Source: Scybalousia_A sp963588535
Lineage (GTDB): Bacteria > Bacteroidota > Bacteroidia > Bacteroidales > P3
Assembly: GCA_963588535.1 (NCBI GenBank)
Contig: CAVAII010000184.1
Location: 1-7,092 of the forward strand
Direction of reading: 5' to 3'
Length of the DNA: 7,092 nucleotides
A program made the position numbers and the translations under genes. Shown piece after piece: positions 1 to 6,442 of the stretch. The notes under the pieces were generated by a model. That model saw only the letters and a program-made list of their open reading frames with translations. It did not search any database and was not told the DNA's origin. The number at the start of each line of letters is the position of its first letter. Position 1 is the first letter of the stretch.

Positions 1-891
1 GCCCATACCCAAGATACGATTCGCCATTCTGTCTGGGTGGAATAAATCCAAGGCATCGAGTTTCTCACCAATAGACATAAACTTTATCGGCTTATTAACT
101 ACTCTTCGAATAGTCAAAGCCGCACCTCCTCGGGTGTCGCCGTCTAATTTGGTCAATACTACTCCATCATAATCCAATCTATCGTGAAATGCTTTGGCTG
201 TATTAACGGCATCTTGTCCTGTCATCGCATCTACAACAAACAAAGTCTCAGTTGGTTGAACCGCTTGTTTGACATTAGAAATCTCATTCATCATTTCCTC
301 GTCTACTGCTAAACGACCAGCGGTATCAATTATAACAACATTATAATTTTCTGTTTTTGCCTTCTTGATAGCATTCAAAGATATCTGCACAGGATCCTTA
401 CTCTCGTCCTCCCTATATACACTTACCTGAATACTATCTGCCAATACCTGCAACTGATCTATTGCCGCAGGACGATATACGTCACCTGCTACCAAAAGAA
501 CATTCTTGCTTTTCTTACTCTTTAAGTATGAGGCAAGTTTGGCTGAAAATGTAGTCTTACCAGAACCTTGTAAACCGGCAACTAATATAATTGCTGGCGA
601 ACCTTTAAGATTTATCTCCTCAGTAGTAGTACCCATTAAGGTAACAAGTTCATCGTGAACCATCTTAATCATCATCTGACCTGGTTCTACGCTTGTCAAA
701 ACATTCTGTCCTAATGCTTTTTTCTTAACCTCATCACAAAATTCTTTGGCTATAGGATACGATACGTCGGCATCTATCAACGCTTTTCTAACCTCTTTAA
801 TACTCTCAGAAATATTTATTTCTGTTATCTTTCCATTACCTTTTATTATCTTAAAGGCCCTATCTAATTTTTCTGATAAATTCTCAAACAT
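1..891 (-). CDS. ffh: Signal recognition particle protein Ffh (SRP54), 3' end cut off by window edge
   Basis: GTPase of the signal recognition particle. With the SRP RNA it binds signal sequences of nascent proteins and hands ribosomes to FtsY at the inner membrane. The visible 297 codons hold the N domain (about residues 1-90) and nearly all of the G domain. GTPase motifs seen: P-loop GLQGSGKTT (106-114), DVYRPAAIDQL (137-147), DTAGR (189-193), TKLDGDTRGGA (247-257) and the closing GEKLDALDLFHPDRM (275-289). The methionine-rich M domain, which binds RNA and signal peptides, lies beyond the left edge, so about a third of the protein is missing. The ATG at 891-889 gives the usual Ffh start MFENLSEKLDRAF. 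An AAAGG lies only two bases before it, too close for a normal Shine-Dalgarno. A separate promoter lies about 75 bases upstream. Family identity is certain; completeness cannot be judged. Confidence 0.97.
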   Translation of the reverse strand, partial: MFENLSEKLDRAFKIIKGNGKITEINISESIKEVRKALIDADVSYPIAKEFCDEVKKKALGQNVLTSVEPGQMMIKMVHDELVTLMGTTTEEINLKGSPAIILVAGLQGSGKTTFSAKLASYLKSKKSKNVLLVAGDVYRPAAIDQLQVLADSIQVSVYREDESKDPVQISLNAIKKAKTENYNVVIIDTAGRLAVDEEMMNEISNVKQAVQPTETLFVVDAMTGQDAVNTAKAFHDRLDYDGVVLTKLDGDTRGGAALTIRRVVNKPIKFMSIGEKLDALDLFHPDRMANRILGMG

Positions 892-966
892 ATCCTTTTG
901 TTGTTTTGGTATTTTCGACTACTATTTACTATTTTTCAAAGCAAAAAAACCTTACTTTGTGGACTG

Positions 967-999
967 CAAAATTACGAATTTTTTGGCAATCGTACAAAA
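967..999 (-). promoter_or_regulatory. Bacteroidota-type promoter of ffh
   Basis: On the minus strand a perfect TAnnTTTG -7 element (TAATTTTG, 974-967) follows a TTTTG -33 element (999-995) after 20 bases, which fits the primary sigma factor consensus of Bacteroidota. It predicts an ffh leader of roughly 65-75 bases (892 to about 960) in which no riboswitch or strong hairpin is apparent. The -33 element overlaps the first unit of the 21-bp repeat array, so the array sits directly upstream of the promoter. Confidence 0.7.
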
Positions 1000-1165
1000 T
1001 AATATCTAACTTTATTAGAATATTATCTAACTTTATCGGAATATTATTAGACTTTATCCAAATAATATCTAACTTTATTTGAATATTATTAGACTTTATC
1101 CAAATAATATCTAACTTTATTGGAATAATATTAGACTTTATCAGAACAGTATCTAATCTTTGCGG
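998..1165. repeat. Array of eight 21-bp tandem repeats between the lipoprotein gene and ffh
   Basis: Eight contiguous 21-bp units start at 998, 1019, 1040, 1061, 1082, 1103, 1124 and 1145, with no spacers. On the plus strand each begins AATA and carries either ATCTAAC or ATTAGAC before TTTAT. Units 3 and 5 are identical, and units 4 and 6 differ by one base. Unit 8 is degenerate (about 14 of 21 match unit 6) and runs into the lipoprotein gene, where its CTA core at 1153-1155 is the TAG stop codon. Forms alternate over units 2-8, making a 42-bp higher-order period. ATATTATT at 1041-1048 can pair with AATAATAT at 1061-1068, and likewise 1083-1090 with 1103-1110, so AT-only hairpins are possible. 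The array could end lipoprotein-operon transcripts or bind a protein upstream of ffh; neither is shown. Together with the ffh leader it fills the gap 892-1152. Confidence 0.9.
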
Positions 1166-2823
1166 ACGTATTTCAGGGTAAGAAGATTCATGGCGTTAGA
1201 AGAAAGTCCGTGAATATTCTTTTGTGTAAAACGCAATACCTCATCATAATAAAGTACTACGATAGGAGCGTTCTCGGAGATAATATCGTTCATCTCAGAA
1301 TACAACTCTCGACGAAGTCTCTCGTCTGTAAGGCGAGTACTTTGCTTATAAAGTTCGTCAAATCTCTTATTAGAAAAATGTGTGTAGTTAGGCCCAACGG
1401 GAGCAAAGTTTTTGGAATAAAACAACGACAAATAATTCTCCGCATCTGGATAATCGGCTATCCAAGAACCACGAAACCACTTACTTTTGCCTTGTGCCAT
1501 CTGCTCTCTTAACTCTGCCGGAGGAACAATCTCTAATTTTACATTCATATCCAATAATATCAACTGCTGTTGAATATACTTACACAAGTCCAAATACGCA
1601 CTTGTTGTAGACAAAGTTACACGAGGCATAGTCTTATAATAACCCGATTTTTCTAATAGTTGTCTTGCCTTCTGTGGATTGTAACTATAACCCTTGCTTG
1701 TCTTAGAATATTCACCCAATAAGGAAGGCGGCACAATTCCCTTCTGCCCTGCTATTCCTATATTGTTACGCAAATATTTTATCATCTTTTGTCTATCAAA
1801 TCCGTAGTTGATTGCTTGTCGTATTAACTTATTATTCAATACGTTTGTATTATTCTTATCGTCTAAATAGAAACCTAAATATTCTGTATTAAGATAAGGT
1901 TGCTTAATAAGATTGATTTTGTTTTGATATTTGGGTTGAAGGGTGCCTTTATGTGTAAGTATCTCGTCCTTATAATTAGGGTCAATACCCGAGATAAAGT
2001 CTATATTCCCTTTGATAAACTCTAAGAAAACACTCTGTTTATCAACAATAAAAGATATATTTACTCCATCTAAATAAGGTAAGCGAACGCCCAAAGAATC
2101 CTTCTCAAAATAGTTGTCATTACGCAAAAGCACCAATTTAACTCCCTCTTTCCAAAACTGAAAACGAAAAGCCCCTGTACCAACTGGGTGTTTACGGAAA
2201 TTATCTTTGTAATATTCGACAGCCTCTTTTGGTACTACGTAAGCATAAGGCATTGACAACAAACCAAGAAAAGGAGCAAAAGGTTCTTTTAGTCGTATTA
2301 CCAAAGTAGTATCATCTTTGGCAAAGAAACCATATAAAGAAGTCTTGCTATTATTAGAAGAAGCCTTTTTATTATTAGAAAGAGTGTCTTTTTGTATATG
2401 ATCAAAAATCCAGATACCTGGCGAGGCGATATTCTCATCTAATATACGGTTAAAAGAATAAACAAAATCTTCGGCAACTACTTTTCGTGGCTGCTTAAAG
2501 CAAGAATCTGCATGAAAATATACATCGTTTCTTAGAAAGAATGTATAGGTTAGTTTGTCTTCGCTAATTGTCCAACTCTTAGCAATACACGGCTTTACAT
2601 TTAGGTCATTATCCAACTGCACAAGTCCATTATACAATTGATTACATGCCCAAATCAGTGCCTGATCCTTAGCAAAAGCAGGGTCAAGAGTAGAGATTCC
2701 TGCACTCTCATTATATTTGAATATCTTTTTATTATTATTCTCCTCCTTGTGAGTACAAGACATTATCATAAGTATTGTTACACACAAGAAAGAGAACAAA
2801 CAAACCTTATTCTTATTTGGCAT
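1153..2823 (-). CDS. Peptide/oligopeptide ABC transporter substrate-binding lipoprotein (SBP family 5, OppA/DppA-like)
   Basis: Extracytoplasmic binding protein of the family that delivers peptides (or nickel, or other solutes) to an ABC permease. The predicted protein has 556 residues, a normal family length. A signal peptide ends in IMSC, making Cys23 the likely lipidated residue. The family-5 fold spans about residues 40-550, with GLVQLDNDLNVKPCIAKSW (66-84), EDFVYSFNRILD (118-129), GTGAFRF (215-221), LIRQAINYGFDR (333-344) and WIADYPDAENYLSLFYS (454-470). The ATG at 2823-2821 is preferred because GGAG lies five bases before it; a GTG at 2829 overlaps that GGAG and is unlikely to be used. 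Residues 148-162 are a low-complexity insert (SNNKKAS then SNNSKTS) encoded by a 21-bp direct repeat. No permease or ATPase gene is in the window, so the substrate cannot be assigned. It follows the YitT-family gene by 21 bases and is probably the last gene of its operon. Confidence 0.93.
   Translation of the reverse strand: MPNKNKVCLFSFLCVTILMIMSCTHKEENNNKKIFKYNESAGISTLDPAFAKDQALIWACNQLYNGLVQLDNDLNVKPCIAKSWTISEDKLTYTFFLRNDVYFHADSCFKQPRKVVAEDFVYSFNRILDENIASPGIWIFDHIQKDTLSNNKKASSNNSKTSLYGFFAKDDTTLVIRLKEPFAPFLGLLSMPYAYVVPKEAVEYYKDNFRKHPVGTGAFRFQFWKEGVKLVLLRNDNYFEKDSLGVRLPYLDGVNISFIVDKQSVFLEFIKGNIDFISGIDPNYKDEILTHKGTLQPKYQNKINLIKQPYLNTEYLGFYLDDKNNTNVLNNKLIRQAINYGFDRQKMIKYLRNNIGIAGQKGIVPPSLLGEYSKTSKGYSYNPQKARQLLEKSGYYKTMPRVTLSTTSAYLDLCKYIQQQLILLDMNVKLEIVPPAELREQMAQGKSKWFRGSWIADYPDAENYLSLFYSKNFAPVGPNYTHFSNKRFDELYKQSTRLTDERLRRELYSEMNDIISENAPIVVLYYDEVLRFTQKNIHGLSSNAMNLLTLKYVRKD
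2339..2380 (-). repeat. Two-copy 21-bp direct repeat inside the lipoprotein gene
   Basis: On the minus strand, two adjacent 21-base units (2380-2360 and 2359-2339) both begin TTCTAATAATA and both end in CTTC. They encode the in-frame heptads SNNKKAS and SNNSKTS (residues 149-162), in a stretch poor in hydrophobic residues that is probably a surface loop. The unit length and the TCTAATAATA core match the intergenic array, where the minus strand carries AAAGTCTAATAATATT. Confidence 0.75.
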
Positions 2824-2832
2824 TATCACTCC
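2824..2832 (-). promoter_or_regulatory. Shine-Dalgarno site that decides the lipoprotein start
   Basis: The minus strand reads GGAG (2832-2829), five bases, then ATG at 2823. The GTG at 2829-2827 shares its first G with the GGAG, so it cannot use this site. The other genes in the window have A/T-rich leaders with no well-spaced GGAG, as is usual in Bacteroidota. Confidence 0.65.
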
Positions 2833-2844
2833 AAAATAAAGAAA

Positions 2845-3774
2845 TTATTTCTTGATAACATCGAAATTCTTACCGAATACACTATCCGTCTTCTCAACTG
2901 TCATAAAGGCGTCAGGGTCTATTGCCTTAACGAAGTGCATTAGTTGTACTTTCTCCGTTCTATGAACAACGACCATAAGAATCTTAGTATCTTGTTTGGT
3001 ATACCAACCTGTGCCATTGATAAACGTAACACCTCTTTTGATATTGTTACCTATTACCTCGGCAATCTCATCATTCTTTTTGGAAAAGATAAGAATCTTG
3101 TAGGTTTGTTTTCTACCATCTACCACATAATCAATAGTAAAGGTATAAGCCAATAATACCAAGAAACCATATACTATCTCTGTTATGGAGTTACCAGGTA
3201 TGATTATAGAAGAGAATATTACCAAAGCATCGGCAACCATAATCACGCTACCTAATGATACATTATAATATTTGTTAAGTATCAATGCCACAACATCGCT
3301 ACCTCCCGAGTTACCACCATTAGACAACACAATACCAATACCTATACCCGACATAACACCTCCTATTATAGAACAAATAGCAGGATCCAAACCGCCTTTA
3401 ACGGCATTACCCAATTTGATTAATTCTGGAATATCTTGTATAGCAAGGAATTGCTGAAAAAAGAAAAACCACATAGAGGTAACAAGTATACCATATATAT
3501 TGCTAACTGCGAATTTCTTACCCAAGAAATAAAGACCCAAACAGAACAATATTGCATTTATCACAAGGTTAGACGCTCCCACCGGTATAGCCTCATTAGT
3601 TATGATATAAATAATAGAAGACAAACCGACTACTCCACCTCCTACTATGTGATTTGGAATCAAAAATATTGTCCATGCAACTACGTAGAACGAAATACCT
3701 ATTGCTATCAAAAGATAAGTACGCAATACCTTCCAAAATGGTATCTTGATGTTTGCTAACTTAATGTCTGCCAT
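2845..3774 (-). CDS. YitT-family integral membrane protein (DUF161 membrane repeats plus C-terminal DUF2179)
   Basis: Predicted inner-membrane protein of the YitT family, whose transported or sensed substrate is not established. At 309 residues it has the usual family length. About five or six hydrophobic segments fall near residues 17-38, 43-58, 68-84, 92-111, 132-150 and 177-218. Two glycine-rich motifs mark the duplicated membrane half: NHIVGGGVVGLSS (41-53) and NGGNSGGSDVVALIL (152-166). After the DYVVDGRKQ junction (215-223) comes a soluble C-terminal domain of about 85 residues with the DUF2179 pattern, including RGVTFINGTGWY and a repeated beta-alpha-beta outline, likely cytoplasmic. 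The ATG at 3774 is the natural start; the 23-base gap to the preceding gene is T-rich on the plus strand, A-rich in the transcript, with no Shine-Dalgarno. It lies mid-operon between the thioredoxin-like gene and the binding lipoprotein. Family call is firm, function unknown. Confidence 0.92.
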   Translation of the reverse strand: MADIKLANIKIPFWKVLRTYLLIAIGISFYVVAWTIFLIPNHIVGGGVVGLSSIIYIITNEAIPVGASNLVINAILFCLGLYFLGKKFAVSNIYGILVTSMWFFFFQQFLAIQDIPELIKLGNAVKGGLDPAICSIIGGVMSGIGIGIVLSNGGNSGGSDVVALILNKYYNVSLGSVIMVADALVIFSSIIIPGNSITEIVYGFLVLLAYTFTIDYVVDGRKQTYKILIFSKKNDEIAEVIGNNIKRGVTFINGTGWYTKQDTKILMVVVHRTEKVQLMHFVKAIDPDAFMTVEKTDSVFGKNFDVIKK

Positions 3775-3797
3775 TTAATTTATTTTGTTTTTTTGTT

Positions 3798-5762
3798 TTA
3801 CTTCTTAATTATAATTCTTGCAATCTCGTCCAAAGACAAATCCTTACCCAAGATATTGCCTTGTTTGTCCAAAAGCATATTAGAAGGTATGGTCTGCAAA
3901 TCATACAACTTAACAACACTACTACTCCAACGCTGTAAGTCCGAGACATTTTCCCATTTATCCAAACCATCTGTTTGTACGGCGTTCTCCCATTGAACTT
4001 TGTTGTCGTCTAACGAAACAGAGATCATACTAAACTGAGCAACCTTCTTGTAATTATTGTAGAAACGAACATAATCCAAGTTACGATTGCGAGAGATATT
4101 ATCCCAAGACGCCCAGAACATAACCAAAGTATAATCATTAGTCTGAACATAATGATAAAGCGTTACGTCCTCGCCTTGTAAGTTCTTCAAAACAAAGTCT
4201 TTTGCCTTATTAGTCTGCTGATCTTTGCTATCCTGCTCCACTTTCTGCTCTTGCTTTAACAAAGAATACTGATACATGTGTTTGGCTTCGCCGTCCAAAC
4301 TATTAATAGCCTCATTCCTATCGCTCTCACTCATATAAGGATATAGGTAACTACTAATAATAAATGGAGAATAGATACTAGTTGGATTGTTGCGTACATA
4401 ATCGCTCAAACATTGCATAGGATTCTTTTTATTATTGCAACGGCGAGCAATATCTGCAAAGTCGTCCTCCGATTCAGAACCCTCAATCTTAAGACTATTC
4501 AACTCCCTTTTCTTACCTGTTATCTTGATGTTATCATTACCCATAAAGAACGATACACTACCATCTTTAATAGGCAAATCTATCATACCCATACAAACTC
4601 TTTCAACACTACCCGAGAAAACAAACTCATTATTCTTTATTCTTGTAGTAAAGGTCTCTTTTTGTTGGTTTTCCTTCAAGAGAGTTAGCGTTACAACGCC
4701 TTCACTTATACCCTCAATTCTACCAGTTATGGTATAACCAGGATTATCTAATAGCGTACCTAACTCTTGTCTTAATTCGTTCGGATCAAGATTACGAGCA
4801 ATTATCTTGCCTTCGCTATCTACCAAGACATTATCAGGTATTGCCTTAATCATATAAGAAGTAACCGCCTCGGAAGACCATTTCTTTGTATCACAAACTG
4901 TTGTCCATGTAATATTATCTTCCTTAACTGCCGTTTTCCAATCTTTTAGATTATCGTCCAAAGAAACCATATAGATATCAAAACCTTTTGGATTGTAGGT
5001 GTTATATATTGAAGATAGTTTTTGCGTTCTCTCTCTACACTCCTCGCACCAAGATGCCCAAAAGTCTATCAAAGTATATTTGTTCTGACGAATCACTCTG
5101 TTCAAATCTGCCGTCTTCTTATTAACATCTGTACTCCTTATCGTAGGAACGCTTTTGCCCATAGCCAAATTAGAAAGTTTCTCCTCTCTTTTACGCAAAT
5201 GGAAATAATAATAGCACTTAGTTGCCTTGCCTTTCAATACATTAAGATGTTTGTACAAATCTTCGTACCCCCATTTGTACGCTAAGTAAGAAGACATAAT
5301 ATCAGGCGAAAATATATCCTCAGGATTATTCATTGCCCAATTCTCCAATCTCGCCAAATAGACTTCATTGTCCTCTATTCCCTGAGGATCTACTATTGAA
5401 TACCATTTAGTTGTCAATGGAGAGTTCTTAACCTCAAATTTACCCTTCTTAGCATTGATTTCTATCTCAATATTTGCAGAAGGCTCTATATAAATACGAT
5501 ATGTCTTCTTTCCATTTATGTTTAATAACGCAGGAATAGCCTCTTCTGTGTATCCACGGAAAGTAAATTTCCCTTTCTTGTCCATCCAAACGGAGTCTAA
5601 TAACTCGTTACCGTCTGCCAAGAAAGTTCTTAGGGTTACATATCCAACGCCTTTGGATATCTCTCCCTCTATGGTGTAACCTTTGGAAGTCATTACGTAT
5701 TGTTGAGCAAAGATTTGCAAACTGAAAACAATCAATACCAAAAACGCAAAAATCTTTTTCAT
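3798..5762 (-). CDS. Secreted protein with duplicated DUF4369-like and TlpA/thioredoxin-like halves; second active site lost
   Basis: Predicted periplasmic thiol-disulphide protein of 654 residues, about twice the size of a one-domain homologue. A signal peptide (1-19, cut after IFA) leads to two similar halves. Half 1: a beta-rich DUF4369-like region (about 28-105), a helical linker, and a thioredoxin fold (about 205-338) with FWASWCEEC, giving Cys239 and Cys242, and a cis-proline candidate at Pro309. Half 2 repeats the order: beta region (about 343-418), linker, thioredoxin fold (about 519-652). There the matching motif is FWASWDNIS, with Asp554 and Ser557 in place of the cysteines, while Pro626 is kept. 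The halves also share VSLDDN and a KWSS/RWSS pair. Only domain 1 can do CxxC redox chemistry; domain 2 may be structural or bind a partner. The start at 5762 lies 16 bases after smpB. Redox partner and substrate are unknown. Confidence 0.9.
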   Translation of the reverse strand: MKKIFAFLVLIVFSLQIFAQQYVMTSKGYTIEGEISKGVGYVTLRTFLADGNELLDSVWMDKKGKFTFRGYTEEAIPALLNINGKKTYRIYIEPSANIEIEINAKKGKFEVKNSPLTTKWYSIVDPQGIEDNEVYLARLENWAMNNPEDIFSPDIMSSYLAYKWGYEDLYKHLNVLKGKATKCYYYFHLRKREEKLSNLAMGKSVPTIRSTDVNKKTADLNRVIRQNKYTLIDFWASWCEECRERTQKLSSIYNTYNPKGFDIYMVSLDDNLKDWKTAVKEDNITWTTVCDTKKWSSEAVTSYMIKAIPDNVLVDSEGKIIARNLDPNELRQELGTLLDNPGYTITGRIEGISEGVVTLTLLKENQQKETFTTRIKNNEFVFSGSVERVCMGMIDLPIKDGSVSFFMGNDNIKITGKKRELNSLKIEGSESEDDFADIARRCNNKKNPMQCLSDYVRNNPTSIYSPFIISSYLYPYMSESDRNEAINSLDGEAKHMYQYSLLKQEQKVEQDSKDQQTNKAKDFVLKNLQGEDVTLYHYVQTNDYTLVMFWASWDNISRNRNLDYVRFYNNYKKVAQFSMISVSLDDNKVQWENAVQTDGLDKWENVSDLQRWSSSVVKLYDLQTIPSNMLLDKQGNILGKDLSLDEIARIIIKK

Positions 5763-5778
5763 ATCTTATCTAAGTATT

Positions 5779-6243
5779 TTATCTATATAGTTGTCTATCA
5801 ATATCTCTTTTTATATCTCTATCTTTTATGCTGTCCCTCTTGTCGTAAGCGTGTTTGCCTCGTGCTAAGGCTATTTGGAGTTTGGCATATCCCCTCTTGT
5901 CTACAAACAACATTGTCGGCACAATAGTATATCCTTTTTCCTTGCTTTTGGCTTCTAACTTACGCAATTCCCTTTTGGTCATCAGGAGTTTACGATCCCT
6001 CTTGGTATTGAATTTACCATACGAAGAAAAACGATATTCCGCTATGTGCATCTGATTAACCCATAACTCACCATTAATAAATGTACACCACGCATCAGAC
6101 AAATTGGCTTTGCCTGCACGAACGCTCTTTATCTCACTACCACACAAAACAATACCTGCCGTATATTCCTGTGTTAGATAATACAAGAACGAAGCCTTTT
6201 TGTTTTTTATCTCAATAATATTCTCACTTAGCGTCTGTTTCAT
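5779..6243 (-). CDS. smpB: SsrA-binding protein SmpB (trans-translation)
   Basis: Cytoplasmic tmRNA-binding protein that brings tmRNA to stalled ribosomes so that the incomplete peptide is tagged and the ribosome released. The 154-residue product shows the family motifs in order: GIVLCGSEIKSVRAGKANLSDAW (30-52, first part IVLCGSEIKSVR), RDRKLLMTKREL (82-93), KGYTIVPT (103-110), and IALARGKHAYDKRDSIKDRD (124-143), the basic tail that enters the decoding region. Length is normal. The ATG at 6243 is chosen because ENIIEIKNKKASF is the usual N-terminus. The reading frame stays open upstream to an ATG at 6360, but that would add 39 residues with no match to the family and would place the promoter -7 element inside the gene. 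It is probably the first gene of the leftward operon. The ssrA (tmRNA) gene is not in the window. Confidence 0.96.
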   Translation of the reverse strand: MKQTLSENIIEIKNKKASFLYYLTQEYTAGIVLCGSEIKSVRAGKANLSDAWCTFINGELWVNQMHIAEYRFSSYGKFNTKRDRKLLMTKRELRKLEAKSKEKGYTIVPTMLFVDKRGYAKLQIALARGKHAYDKRDSIKDRDIKRDIDRQLYR

Positions 6244-6251
6244 ACAACTTG

Positions 6252-6259
6252 CAAAAATA
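6252..6259 (-). promoter_or_regulatory. Candidate -7 promoter element of smpB and the leftward operon
   Basis: A perfect TAnnTTTG match (TATTTTTG, minus strand) ends eight bases before the smpB ATG. No TTTG stands at the expected -33 distance, so half of the promoter is missing. If real, the transcript would begin only a few bases before the start codon, making smpB nearly leaderless. Confidence 0.45.
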
Positions 6260-6375
6260 GTAATTATTTTTGATATATTGGTATAATTTTTCGCAAATTT
6301 CTTCAAATAAGCCTTTTTTATCGTTTCTAATTGCAAAAAAATTAAAAAAAATACTTCCAAACCATTTTTTCTCTT

Positions 6376-6383
6376 TATCTTTG
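6376..6383 (+). promoter_or_regulatory. Candidate -7 promoter element of the small secreted-protein gene
   Basis: The plus strand carries TATCTTTG followed by CAAAA, a perfect TAnnTTTG -7 element, giving a leader of about 55 bases before the ATG at 6443. A clear -33 TTTG is not present at the right spacing. It lies in the 199-bp divergent gap (6244-6442), back to back with the smpB element and about 117 bases from it. Confidence 0.5.
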
Positions 6384-6442
6384 CAAAATTAATTAAGGTA
6401 TAGTTTTTGTTATTATCAAAACGAGTAAAAACAAGATAAAAT

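Noticed and set aside
892..997. Possible riboswitch or SRP RNA in the ffh leader
   Set aside because: The segment is short and AT-rich, with no conserved tetraloop, GC stem or aptamer-like motif that I can see.
746..1009. 87-codon plus-strand open frame across the start of ffh and its leader
   Set aside because: It is antisense to the conserved Ffh N domain, covers the ffh promoter, and its product shows no recognisable family; it is a shadow frame.
998..1165. CRISPR array or rho-independent terminator in the repeat region
   Set aside because: Units are contiguous with no unique spacers and no cas genes are present. Possible hairpins are A-T only with no following T-run tied to a GC stem, so neither call is supported.
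999..1200. Plus-strand heptad frame through the repeats (ILSNFIG-like units)
   Set aside because: It has no ATG and is broken by a TGA at the junction of units 4 and 5; it is a consequence of a 21-bp period.
2824..2829. GTG start of the lipoprotein gene at 2829
   Set aside because: The GTG overlaps the GGAG that correctly serves the ATG at 2823, so the upstream start would have no usable ribosome site.
4413..4737. Two overlapping plus-strand open frames of 91 and 100 codons
   Set aside because: Both lie wholly antisense to the double thioredoxin-like gene, whose domain structure is clear, and have no promoter or leader of their own.
6244..6360. 39-residue N-terminal extension of SmpB from an ATG at 6360
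   Set aside because: The extension is very AT-rich, unlike the family, and would contain the candidate -7 promoter element. The start at 6243 gives normal SmpB length.
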